NCBI RefSeq assembly: GCF_003013715.1
Contig: NC_072813.1
Location: 1,364,001 to 1,428,000 of the forward strand
Direction of reading: 5' to 3'
Length of the DNA stretch: 64,000 nucleotides
Source of the DNA: Candidozyma auris
Taxonomy: Eukaryota; Ascomycota; Pichiomycetes; Serinales; Metschnikowiaceae
The translations under genes were made by a program, and so were the position numbers. Shown piece after piece: positions 1-8,665 of the stretch; positions within the stretch are counted from its first letter, which is position 1; each line of letters opens with the position of its first letter. The notes beneath the pieces were generated by a model. The model saw only the letters and a list, made by a program, of their open reading frames with translations. It was not told where the DNA came from and searched no databases.

Positions 1-64
1 TGCAGCCTACGATTCTGAGTTGGGAAGGTACTGGCTCAAAAGCGTCCTTCTCCTTCTTGGCCAT
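1..64 (-). CDS. possible 5' end of a protein gene running off the left edge
   Basis: On the minus strand an ATG at 64-62 opens a frame that stays open to the window edge (21 codons). It begins with a lysine-rich stretch, MAKKEKDAF, followed by EPVPSQLRIVGC. The start lies 180 bp beyond the MET10 stop and in the same direction, which is a normal spacing for two tandem genes. I do not recognise the product from so short a piece. The two plus-strand frames also stay open here (to 89 and to 133), so the call is weak. Confidence 0.35.
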   Translation of the reverse strand, partial: MAKKEKDAFEPVPSQLRIVGC

Positions 65-243
65 GATTGCTTGGGTCTTCCTTATGTAAACTTTGTGAGT
101 GCTTCTCTCTTACTTTTTTTCTGGTTTCCTTAATATATTTATTGATATCCTATGCGTAGTGCTTTCAGATCTAACTGGCAAAATCTTCCAAATTTATCTG
201 GTACGGAGAATTTTATTGAAATCTAATAAATAATGAGGTAGGA

Positions 244-3200
244 TTAGTACACCTCCAAGATGTAACGGCCGTCTTCCTTCATGTCCTCAACAACCTTGGC
301 AACATCCTTGATCTCCTTGCCTTCTCTTCTAGCACCATTTTGAACAATGTCCTCCAAACAGGCAGTGATATCTGGAACTGGCCAGGTAGGACCACACAAG
401 TAGAAGGAACCCTCTTTCTTGACAATAGCATCGGTCAACTCCTCAATAGAGCCACGAATCTTGTCTTGAATGTAGATCTTCTCTGGCTGGTCACGAGAGA
501 ACGCTGCACCAATGTGAGTCAACACGCCGGCTTCCTTGTAAGCTTCCCATAATTCACCATAAAGGTATTCTTCCTTCTTGTGTCTAGAACCCATGTACAA
601 GTAGATCTCACCAATCTTATGGCCCTGCTGTTGTTGCCAGATCTTCTCCTCAACGAAGGCCTTGAAAGGAGCCAATCCAGTACCCAAACCGGACATCACG
701 ATTGGCTGTTCAGGCAACTTAGGCAACTTCATGACACTTGGCTTAACACTAACGACCAATTCGTCACCGATTCTCAAATCAGACAAGTACTTTGAGCAGT
801 GACCAAAACGCTTTCTGCCTTTGCTGTCGACCCAGTCGACAACAACAATCAACAAGTGAACTGAGTTGGGATGCATCTTTTGAGAAGAAGCAATAGAATA
901 TTCTCTTCTCTTCAATGGTGCAATCATCTTGACCAATTCGCCAAACTGTGGTCTGGCAGACTGGAACTCCTCCAAGATGTCAACATAACTGGCAAAATCG
1001 ACCTCTTGTCTCTTCTTCAACTCTTCAGCACCAGCAGCACTGGCCAATTTCTCCAAAGCAGAACGCTCCTTTTCGTCTGTGGCATGCTCAGCAAGGGATT
1101 CGTAGAAACGCTTTGGAGGCTTACCCAAGAAATCAACATTCTCAGTCAAGGCCTGTCTAGCAGATCTAATCTCCAAAAGGGAGATATCGTCTTTGTTCGT
1201 GACCTCGACCAATGAGTCGCCATCAACACCGTAAAACTCCAAGAAGGATTCCACCTCGTCAGCGTTGTTACGTCCGTGGATACCCAAGGCTTCACCAATC
1301 TCATATTTCATGCCAGTGCCGGTGGTGTCAAACTCAATGTGGAAGATGTTTCTCGAATATTCCGCTGGGGTTAATCTCTTGTTCTCTTGTACCTTCACCA
1401 CGAAGTTATTGACTGGCAAGTCTGGCCTCAAATCCTTCTTAACACCATAAGCCTCGGGGAAAGCGAACTTAAGAGCAGCATCAAACTTGCTCTTCGTATA
1501 GCTCTCTTCTGCACCAAATTCCTCGATTCTAGGGTTAGGGAAAAATGACGACTCATTGGGGAAGAATGGCAAGGGCTTAGGTTCTTCGACATTTTTCTCG
1601 CCTTCCTTTTCAGATTTGGCGTTGCCATTACGGTCTTCCTCTTTAACTTTCTCATCGACTTCTTCAACTTCCTCTTGGGCCTCTGGAACAACGTCTTCCA
1701 AGTCAATCCACTCTTCTGGGATTTCGACATCCTTCAAAGCCCTCTTTTCATCGACGGTAGCGACGAACTTGTCCAAAACGGCAGCCAACAACTCAAACTC
1801 ATTGCCATTAGCTTGCAACAACTTATTGACAACAAAACCGCCCAACTCTGGCAAGGAGGCTCTCCAGAAAGCAACTTGAGTCAAGAAATCAGCAGAGAAG
1901 CCTCTGGTAGAATCACTCACAGCATCTAAATCCTCAACAAGAGAGAAATCTATTACAGTCAACGACGATCTGGATCTAGCCAAAGTGCGCTTGAAGTCAA
2001 GAGGCAACTTTTCAACGAAATCTTGCTCTATGGAGTTGTTGATCTTCTTGTGGTTTGCCAAAAGAATCTTAGCACCAGGCTTGGCGGTAGCCAAAATGTC
2101 AAAGTGGTTCAAGATGGAAACGTCTTCGATCAACACGACATCAGCAGCATCGACACTATTGGAGACCGTAGAGCTCTTCGAAGCACTCACAACTTGAGAC
2201 TGCAAAATACCACCAGCGGCAGTTGTATCAAACTTGTTTCTGAGGCTGACCTTTTTCGTATCGTCCAAAGACAAAGAAAGAGCCAACTTGCTAGCAGTGT
2301 TCACAAGGTTACTGTTGTCACGGGCCCACAATAAGTAGGAACCTTCTGGGGAGGTGTTGGCGGTGACATGAGCAGGTGGCTCCACGGGAGTTGAAGCCAA
2401 CACTACAGCAGGATCAACGGATGCTTCATACTCTGAAATCACCTTTAATGCTGGGATTGGCGCCCACACAAAGTTGGCTGGGTGGACAAACTCCTCCACA
2501 GAAACGGAACCGAAACGGCCAGCGAGGAACAACGAAGCAGCAACGTCAGCCTTCAAGGTTGAGCCAGCATCCGAAGATACCACAACAACCTTGCGTGCAG
2601 ACGAAGGCACAGAAGCCACGAAGTGTTCTTGAGCAAATGGGAAAGGAACCCTGACCTTAACCAAACCAACAGGAGAGGAAACCGAGGCCTTGGAGATGAC
2701 ACCAGCAAGCTCAGTAGCCTGGTGAGCACCAAAAGCGACAAAAACGGTTTCAGGGTTAGCATGGCCCACATACTCGAACGGAGTCAAATTTGTACCAGCG
2801 ACTTTGTTGAACACTTCGAATGCTGTGTCCACTGCCTTTTCCAAAGAATAGTCGCCGTCGGGAATCGAAGACACCAATTGCTGGTATAAGCGGCCCACAT
2901 CGGTCACAGACAAGATGTCATCGAACTTGGAGATCGCTTTAGCAAACTCAGGACCGTCGAAAACGTGCAAGGCTGGTCCCTGAAGCAAAGTAGCCACAAA
3001 GTGAGTGAAGATGGTGATGTACTGCAACTCCACGGCGCTCTGCGAGTCCGCCGGGGCCACCACAGGGATACCCGTGGAGCGAGCAGTTGCCAAAGGAGTC
3101 GTATAGTTTGAAACCAACGAGTTTGTTTCCACATCAAAGTCGATAGCGGAAACGTTCAAGGTCAACGGCAATTTTGCAGCCTTGGCCAAAGTGGGCTGCA

Positions 3201-3603
3201 TCCATGGCAAGGCGTTGGCGCCCAACACAGCAGTATGTGGTCCAGTGGAGGACACGTTGCTAGCGGCATAGCCCAAGAGAGCGTTGGCAGAGCCGGCTCT
3301 AGGCTGAAACCTGTGAAATGGAGGAACCACTCCCACGACGTTTTGTCTCTCAAAGTGCTGGGCCCAAAGCTGTAAATGAGAATCGAGCAAGTTAGGAACA
3401 CCCACAGTCTCATAAGAGAAGATAGTGCTGGCCAAAGCATACACAGACTGGCTGATGATGGTGACTGGGGTAGTGTAAGTGGAATTTTTCAACATGTGAG
3501 GGTCCAAAGAGGCGCCAAAGGGAGACCCCGTGAGGGAGTGGGAGGAGGCGTCACTCGCCTCCGAATCGGATTTTTTCCCGTTTGGGATGGCGTGGGGGGT
3601 CAT
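244..3603 (-). CDS. MET10: sulfite reductase [NADPH] flavoprotein alpha subunit
   Basis: Flavoprotein half of assimilatory sulfite reductase. It passes electrons from NADPH through FAD to the sirohaem beta subunit, which reduces sulfite to sulfide for cysteine and methionine synthesis in the cytosol. The 1119 residues are slightly longer than the roughly 1035 of S. cerevisiae Met10. Residues about 50-600 form the pyruvate:ferredoxin-oxidoreductase-like region typical of Met10. An acidic, probably disordered linker (about 650-700, rich in E and K) follows. The C-terminal 400 residues are a ferredoxin-NADP reductase module: RREYSIASS near 900 binds FAD, GLGTGLAPF near 975 binds NADP, and YLCGPTWPVPD lies near 1070. 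The protein ends in the usual aromatic tail (ILEVY). Two Cbf1-type CACGTG sites lie 97-121 bp upstream, fitting control by the sulfur regulon. The acidic linker may be species-specific. Confidence 0.95.
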   Translation of the reverse strand: MTPHAIPNGKKSDSEASDASSHSLTGSPFGASLDPHMLKNSTYTTPVTIISQSVYALASTIFSYETVGVPNLLDSHLQLWAQHFERQNVVGVVPPFHRFQPRAGSANALLGYAASNVSSTGPHTAVLGANALPWMQPTLAKAAKLPLTLNVSAIDFDVETNSLVSNYTTPLATARSTGIPVVAPADSQSAVELQYITIFTHFVATLLQGPALHVFDGPEFAKAISKFDDILSVTDVGRLYQQLVSSIPDGDYSLEKAVDTAFEVFNKVAGTNLTPFEYVGHANPETVFVAFGAHQATELAGVISKASVSSPVGLVKVRVPFPFAQEHFVASVPSSARKVVVVSSDAGSTLKADVAASLFLAGRFGSVSVEEFVHPANFVWAPIPALKVISEYEASVDPAVVLASTPVEPPAHVTANTSPEGSYLLWARDNSNLVNTASKLALSLSLDDTKKVSLRNKFDTTAAGGILQSQVVSASKSSTVSNSVDAADVVLIEDVSILNHFDILATAKPGAKILLANHKKINNSIEQDFVEKLPLDFKRTLARSRSSLTVIDFSLVEDLDAVSDSTRGFSADFLTQVAFWRASLPELGGFVVNKLLQANGNEFELLAAVLDKFVATVDEKRALKDVEIPEEWIDLEDVVPEAQEEVEEVDEKVKEEDRNGNAKSEKEGEKNVEEPKPLPFFPNESSFFPNPRIEEFGAEESYTKSKFDAALKFAFPEAYGVKKDLRPDLPVNNFVVKVQENKRLTPAEYSRNIFHIEFDTTGTGMKYEIGEALGIHGRNNADEVESFLEFYGVDGDSLVEVTNKDDISLLEIRSARQALTENVDFLGKPPKRFYESLAEHATDEKERSALEKLASAAGAEELKKRQEVDFASYVDILEEFQSARPQFGELVKMIAPLKRREYSIASSQKMHPNSVHLLIVVVDWVDSKGRKRFGHCSKYLSDLRIGDELVVSVKPSVMKLPKLPEQPIVMSGLGTGLAPFKAFVEEKIWQQQQGHKIGEIYLYMGSRHKKEEYLYGELWEAYKEAGVLTHIGAAFSRDQPEKIYIQDKIRGSIEELTDAIVKKEGSFYLCGPTWPVPDITACLEDIVQNGARREGKEIKDVAKVVEDMKEDGRYILEVY

Positions 3604-3699
3604 CTAGTTGATGATTTGGACGACTGAAGATCTATAGTAAGTATTTAGTGTTGATGTTGAGCAGTTGATAAAATGAAGGGCTGCAAGATTGTGGTGGGC

Positions 3700-3724
3700 C
3701 ACGTGATATGATGTATTGCACGTG
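3700..3724 (-). promoter_or_regulatory. twin Cbf1-type E-boxes upstream of MET10
   Basis: CACGTG occurs at 3700-3705 and again at 3719-3724, 97 and 116 bp before the MET10 ATG. Read on the MET10 strand, the first is ATCACGTG, an exact RTCACRTG Cbf1 site. The second is CTCACGTG, which misses only the first purine. Cbf1 with Met28/Met4 is the known activator of sulfate-assimilation genes in yeasts, so sulfur-limitation control is the natural inference. Confidence 0.75.
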
Positions 3725-3748
3725 AGCTTATCGAGATTGGTGAAGGAA

Positions 3749-3760
3749 TGGCTGCAAAAT
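3749..3760 (+). promoter_or_regulatory. TGGYTGCRAA motif upstream of MET10
   Basis: TGGCTGCAAAAT, 146 bp before the MET10 start. It is one of about 25 intergenic copies of this motif in the window; its binding factor is unknown. Confidence 0.6.
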
Positions 3761-5145
3761 GCGAATCAAGGTGGATGCTATTGGGCAAACGATGGGATCA
3801 GGGAGATTTACTGGGTGCAATGAAGAAGCGGTATTTTCTCTGACAAAAAGGTTAAAGGAAAAAAAAATAAAGACAAACATGAAGGTTTCCACTTGTTTTT
3901 ACTTGATTGCCTTCGAGGTCTGCTTCTTGCAGACAATGGCGCTAATGAGCTTACTGAAATATTGAAGAAGAGCGATTGTCTTGTAACACTGACTTAGATT
4001 GTAGAACGTCTGATTTTACAGGATAATATAACTGAAATCTATAAGGCTGCTCGTCGAAAGGATTATCAAAGAAAGAAAAAAAAAGCACAAATCGTGGCCT
4101 CACAGATTGAATTGGAATGCCTTGATGCATGTCAACGATATACCCACTAAATCGACCTTTTTTTTTTTTGTAAATCAAGATTTTATCTTCTTTCGAGATA
4201 AAACTGATAGTTAAACGAGGAGTGGCGGATATACGAGAATTATGGACATTCACTAAGTCCATCTCCTTTGTGATAACTTATAAAACTCCTTGGTAGAAAT
4301 AAAGCATAGAAGGATCTAGCTGAACGTTTTCATCAAGAAGTTTGTTCGTTTCTTTCTAACTTGAAATTGTTGTCCCTTATCCCTCTCACCTCATATCTTT
4401 GTGAAGCCCGCAAGCAGTAGGCTACTCGTTGTCATAGCAACGCTTGTTTCGTGACTCGCTGCTTTCTTCATCACACCCAGTAACTAGACCAGTATCAAGA
4501 GCTGATTCCTCTTTTAGTCTAGGTGTAGCTCTCTGTGTGGCTACGACGACATTGTCGTGACTTCTTCAGCAAGAACGGAGAGAACTCCTCAACGACCAAG
4601 GAAGGTTAGATAAAATCAAAGCTATGTAGATTTCAAGAGATAATGAAACATGCCATCTTACTGGATTTACCGTATTTTATCTCTAGGACGTGTTGACTGT
4701 CTACAGTGGAGGGGGTGACCAAGCGACGACATTTTTGCACCCATATTCGAAACGGGCGAGGAGCAAAGGAGACAAGGCTTGTCTTGACAACCAGCAAATC
4801 ATCATAAAGGAGGTGCTTGATCAATTCAATGCCTTCGTGAAAAACCTATTTAGTACCCAATCACGAAACTCCTTTTAGCCCACACATCCGGAAGCGGTAT
4901 TGGGGTCTCCCCCACAAATTCCGTAGAGTACTGTTGCGCCCACAAAGCTTCTACATCTCCTTCCACAAAAAAATCTCATCTCGGCATTTCCCCTTTAGAT
5001 GTAACCGAGGGAATTATAACATACAAAAAAAACTCAAAATCATACAAATCATCTTCTTTCTAGATTCTGTCATTTTGTTTGTCAATAATACGTAAGTTAG
5101 TCGCCCTGCAGCTTGCTCGGCTCGGTACACTGTGGCTGGAATCCA

Positions 5146-5152
5146 TATATAA
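5146..5152 (+). promoter_or_regulatory. TATA box of DLD1
   Basis: A TATATAA sequence lies 59 bp before the DLD1 ATG, a usual yeast TATA-to-start distance for a strongly regulated gene. Confidence 0.6.
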
Positions 5153-5210
5153 GGTAAAACTTCACCACCGATAGAACCCTTTATTTTTTTTTCTGATTTG
5201 ACAAAAGACC

Positions 5211-6986
5211 ATGTTTCGATTGCTTCGATCTAGCCTGATACGGCTATCGAATGCCAGAAGTTATTCCACAGGGCGCCCACAGAAATGGACTCCCTTGCAT
5301 TGGGTGATTAGCGGCCTACTTTTTACCGGCGGTGTTGCTGCTGGAGGGTATTTCTCGGGGAGAGAATCCGATAAAAGGCTAAAGAAACTGGAAGGGCCCT
5401 CAGCCTTGACTCTTCAGCAATTGCTGCGCTCGACGACTCCGTTGGACTCAGTAAAAACTCCACAGTACGCTGACGATAAGGCCTTTGCTGAGGCATTGGC
5501 TAAGATCACGAAAATCGTGGGTGAAGACAATGTCAAGTCGGACAAGGCGGTACTTGTCGCTCACAACGATACGCTGTTCGCAACACATCATCCACCTGAC
5601 CCAGAGAATCAAAGACCTAACTCGGTGGTGTTCCCATCTTCTACGCAGCAGGTGTCAGAGATCATGAAAGTAGCTCATGAGTATAGGGTGCCAGTGGTGG
5701 CCAATTCGGGCTTGACGTCGTTGGAGGGCCAGAACATGCACACGAGAGGGCCCAATTCCATCTCTTTGGCGTTCGAAAACCTCAATAACGTGCTAGAGTT
5801 CCATCCAGACGACCTATACGTTGTGGTGCAGCCTGGAGTAGGCTGGCAGGACCTAGACGACTACTTGCGTGACCGTGAGGATGGAAAACACTTGATGTTT
5901 GGTCCTGATCCGGGGATGGGCGCAGCCATCGCAGGAATGGTCGGCACCTCTGCAAGTGGCACCAACGCATATAGATATGGGACCATGAAGGAGAACGTGG
6001 TCAACTTGACTGTTGTTCTTGCAGACGGTACAGTTGTAAAGACTCGCCAAAGACCCAAGAAATCCAGCGCTGGCTATGACTTGACCCATCTCTTTATTGG
6101 CTCCGAGGGCACATTGGGGATCATAACAGAAATCACTATCAAGCTCCACCCTCGTCCCAAGGAGGAGCTTGTATGTGTAGCCTCTTTTCCTACAATTAAG
6201 GACGCAGCGTCCACAGCACAGAGTATCATCAACAAATCTGGCATTCAAGCAAACGCCTTGGAGTTACTCAACGAGACAACCGCTTCCTTTGTAAACGCAG
6301 CAGGCGCCCTGGAAAAGAAGTTCCTAGAGAAGCCTACCTTGCTTATAAAGGTTGGCGGGGTGACTCATAGCACCGTGAAAGAGCAATTGGATGTGATCGA
6401 GAGAATTGGCAAGGAGCACAACGTCATACAATTTGAGAAATCCCTGAATGAAGAAGAAAACGAGATTCTTTGGACTGCAAGGCGTCTGGGGCTTTGGCTG
6501 ACTTTGGACTACGGGGCAAAAGTGTTGGCGGACCCTAACGATGTCAACGTGTGGACGACTGACGTGGCTGTGCCAGTATCTAAATTGGCACAAGTCGTTG
6601 ACGAAACCAATGAAGATTTGACCAACTCCATTTTTAAGGGCAAGTTCTCCGTCATGGGCCACGTTGGAGATGGCAATTGTCACTTCTTGATTCTTTACAA
6701 TACCCCGGACTACATGGAGGCAAAGAAGTATGTCGACAGAATGGTGGAGCGTGCCATCAAATTTGACGGCACTTGTACAGGTGAGCATGGAGTTGGTGTG
6801 GGCAAAAGAGGGTATTTGGAGCCAGAGCTCGGCAAAAACGCCGTGGACTTAATGAGACACTTGAAGTATGCCTTGGACCCAAAAGCTATTCTTAATCCAG
6901 ATAAAGTGGTTCAAATTGACCCTAACGACACTATTGAGGAGCAGCTTAATTCAGGCCATGTGCACGAAGTACAAAAGTGCTGCTAG
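5211..6986 (+). CDS. DLD1: mitochondrial D-lactate dehydrogenase (cytochrome)
   Basis: FAD enzyme of the mitochondrial inner membrane that oxidises D-lactate to pyruvate and reduces cytochrome c, letting the cell respire on lactate. The 591 residues match the usual length. The first 25 residues are basic and S/R-rich (presequence). A hydrophobic segment at about 30-50 (WVISGLLFTGGVAAGG) is the membrane anchor. The PCMH-type FAD domain covers about 125-310 (NSGLTSLEGQ). The C-terminal FAD-oxidase domain carries GHVGDGNCHF and GEHGVGVGKRGY. At residue 430 a CTG sits in LW-x-T, where relatives have serine, supporting CUG=Ser. The start is the first ATG, 59 bp after a TATA box. The upstream region is 1.6 kb and shared with divergent MET10. 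Confidence 0.95.
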   Translation: MFRLLRSSLIRLSNARSYSTGRPQKWTPLHWVISGLLFTGGVAAGGYFSGRESDKRLKKLEGPSALTLQQLLRSTTPLDSVKTPQYADDKAFAEALAKITKIVGEDNVKSDKAVLVAHNDTLFATHHPPDPENQRPNSVVFPSSTQQVSEIMKVAHEYRVPVVANSGLTSLEGQNMHTRGPNSISLAFENLNNVLEFHPDDLYVVVQPGVGWQDLDDYLRDREDGKHLMFGPDPGMGAAIAGMVGTSASGTNAYRYGTMKENVVNLTVVLADGTVVKTRQRPKKSSAGYDLTHLFIGSEGTLGIITEITIKLHPRPKEELVCVASFPTIKDAASTAQSIINKSGIQANALELLNETTASFVNAAGALEKKFLEKPTLLIKVGGVTHSTVKEQLDVIERIGKEHNVIQFEKSLNEEENEILWTARRLGLWLTLDYGAKVLADPNDVNVWTTDVAVPVSKLAQVVDETNEDLTNSIFKGKFSVMGHVGDGNCHFLILYNTPDYMEAKKYVDRMVERAIKFDGTCTGEHGVGVGKRGYLEPELGKNAVDLMRHLKYALDPKAILNPDKVVQIDPNDTIEEQLNSGHVHEVQKCC

Positions 6987-7172
6987 GAAAACCAAAAGCA
7001 AATTTTAACAATACTAGCTTTATAGAACTGATACATGTATTCGAAGAAACACTCTGCTTCTTTTTGCCTCTTCCCATTTTGCGTGAGAAAGCCGATCTCG
7101 TGAGCTGTATCTCACTTGTGCGCACACACCAACTATCAATCATCAGTAACTACCTCCTCTGCAAATTTGGCC

Positions 7173-7574
7173 ATGAGTGAGCTGGGCCTGCAAACGCCAA
7201 AGGATAATTCCGAAGCTCAGCGGCTCTCCTATATAACCACCAAAGAACATTCATTCAAGAGAAACGCCGCGAAACCCCGTGGTTCCAAAAGATACAAGAC
7301 CTCTAAGCAGATCGTCGCCGACGAAATTCGGTACCTACAATCGAAGAAACTCGCTATCGACACTCCCACTTGGACATCGATTGTGGCTCCTCCGAGCTTG
7401 AAACCACAAAAACATTACTGTGACATCACGGGGTTGGAAGGAAAGTACAAGAGCCCTTCGAATGCATTGAGGTTTCACAATGTGGAGATTTACCAAGAAG
7501 TGATCAAGCACATGCCGCCAGGCATTGACCAGGAGTATTTGAGCTTGCGTAACGCCAACGTGGTGCTCAAGTGA
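7173..7574 (+). CDS. IES6: INO80 chromatin-remodelling complex subunit Ies6
   Basis: Small subunit of INO80 that pairs with Arp5 and couples ATP hydrolysis to nucleosome sliding and H2A.Z exchange. I place the start at ATG 7173 (133 residues, MSELGLQTP). An in-frame ATG at 7116 would add 19 residues with no family resemblance. The N-terminal half is basic. The C-terminal YL1-C domain is clear at residues 81-116 (HYCDITGLEG, then YKSPSNALRFHN), the defining feature of Ies6. It is somewhat shorter than S. cerevisiae Ies6 (about 166 residues), mainly in the N-terminal tail. It follows DLD1 in the same direction, with 186 bp between that stop and this ATG, and converges on TCA17. Confidence 0.85.
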   Translation: MSELGLQTPKDNSEAQRLSYITTKEHSFKRNAAKPRGSKRYKTSKQIVADEIRYLQSKKLAIDTPTWTSIVAPPSLKPQKHYCDITGLEGKYKSPSNALRFHNVEIYQEVIKHMPPGIDQEYLSLRNANVVLK

Positions 7575-7995
7575 GGCGGTGATGAATGAATTTAGAAATA
7601 AATTTGGTATCTGCGGTCCAGGTTGCCCCATGGGTTATGAAAATGCAACCAAGTTGTCACTCGTGAATAAACTGAAATGGGGTTCTTGCCCAAACCGTTC
7701 TCTCCTGGAGGGTGTTATAACCCGTCATTTACGAAGAGTCATGAAAAGAGATGTTTTGCTCATATCATGATATTTTCTCCAAGCCAAAATGATGCCAGCA
7801 ATGTGAAGAACAGCTTGTTGAATTACAATTGCACTTCTTTGAATGTCTACTAGGATATTCACGGCTCTGTTAACAGAACATGCATCAATAGCTTTCTTTT
7901 GCTCTACTCCTTCCAACCTCTATCTAGTGTACATTAAATGAAACATGGCACAAACCTATGACGATCCGTTATATCTTATTCACACCCCATGATAG
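7575..7995. other. intergenic region between convergent IES6 and TCA17
   Basis: 421 bp between two converging 3' ends. I see only short chance frames of about 60 codons and no RNA gene; it presumably holds the two polyadenylation regions. Confidence 0.6.
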
Positions 7996-8478
7996 TTAAC
8001 TGTTCTTCCATCCCTCCACTATGCTCTTCACGCCCTTATCGAATCGTGGCGTCTGGAGAATGTCGTCGTTGTCCGAGTCCTGGAGGTTCGAGAACGGATT
8101 ACAGATCGTTTTCAAGTAGCACTTGTACAACGACGTAAAAAGTGTCTTGAGACTCGTCATCAACGGCTCTCCTTCACTGACTCCAACGACAATTCGGAGC
8201 CCGTTGTTTGTTTCCATCCCATACACCATCACCTCGTCCTGAATAAATAAAAGGAGAATGCCGTCTCCCAGGTGCTGCTGCTGTTGCTGCTCACGAAGAC
8301 TTAGCGACATTGGCGACGAAAACACGTCCAATGCCATGTGCGAAAGGAAATTGTACTTCAAAAACTTGTTTGCATCGTCCTTGGTGATTTGTTTCTCGGG
8401 AGGCCCAAGGTCAAACGACTGGATATATAGGGGCTTGTCGTCTCTCGAGATGAGCGCCACAAAGTTGACCAATGTCAT
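7996..8478 (-). CDS. TCA17: TRAPP complex-associated protein Tca17 (TRAPPC2L/sedlin-like)
   Basis: Longin-fold accessory subunit of the TRAPP complex, the Rab GEF at the Golgi/endosome. I choose ATG 8478 (160 residues, MTLVNFVALIS) because the sedlin fold starts immediately after it. An in-frame ATG at 8571 would add 31 unrelated residues. The order FVALISRDDKPLYIQ, LSHMALDVF, VYGMETNNG and KCYLKTICNPF, then TPRFDKGVKSIV, follows the TRAPPC2L pattern better than that of Trs20, whose ends differ. A short glutamine run (residues about 66-70) is inserted in a loop. The gene is divergent from BSP1, with 187 bp between starts, so the two probably share a promoter. Confidence 0.8.
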   Translation of the reverse strand: MTLVNFVALISRDDKPLYIQSFDLGPPEKQITKDDANKFLKYNFLSHMALDVFSSPMSLSLREQQQQQHLGDGILLLFIQDEVMVYGMETNNGLRIVVGVSEGEPLMTSLKTLFTSLYKCYLKTICNPFSNLQDSDNDDILQTPRFDKGVKSIVEGWKNS

Positions 8479-8665
8479 GTTGAAGCAGATATATGTTGTG
8501 TTATGCAAATAATAAATGGGAGTAGCGATCCTGATTGGCTGGAATTTAGTTAGGTGGCCTTGCTGAGCCAAGAATCAGATATGGTGGATTTCGCGCAAGT
8601 AGTAGGTGGAACATCTCCATAACTCGGAGAGTGAGATATCGTGTGTGCTGGCATCCAACTACTCC

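Larger units (their letters stand above)
3604..5210. promoter_or_regulatory. divergent MET10 / DLD1 intergenic region (1.6 kb)
   Basis: Shared upstream region of two divergent genes. I see no convincing gene: the longest frames are 60-100 codons, low in complexity or overlapping on both strands. It holds two CACGTG boxes and a TGGCTGCAAAAT motif on the MET10 side, and a TATATAA box on the DLD1 side. The stretch from about 3,860 to 5,050 is AT-rich with no recognisable RNA gene. Confidence 0.7.

Noticed and set aside
1..133. Plus-strand frames open at the left edge, ending at about 89 and 133
   Set aside because: They contradict each other in frame and neither resembles a known C-terminus. 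The minus-strand ATG at 64 is more plausible but also weak.
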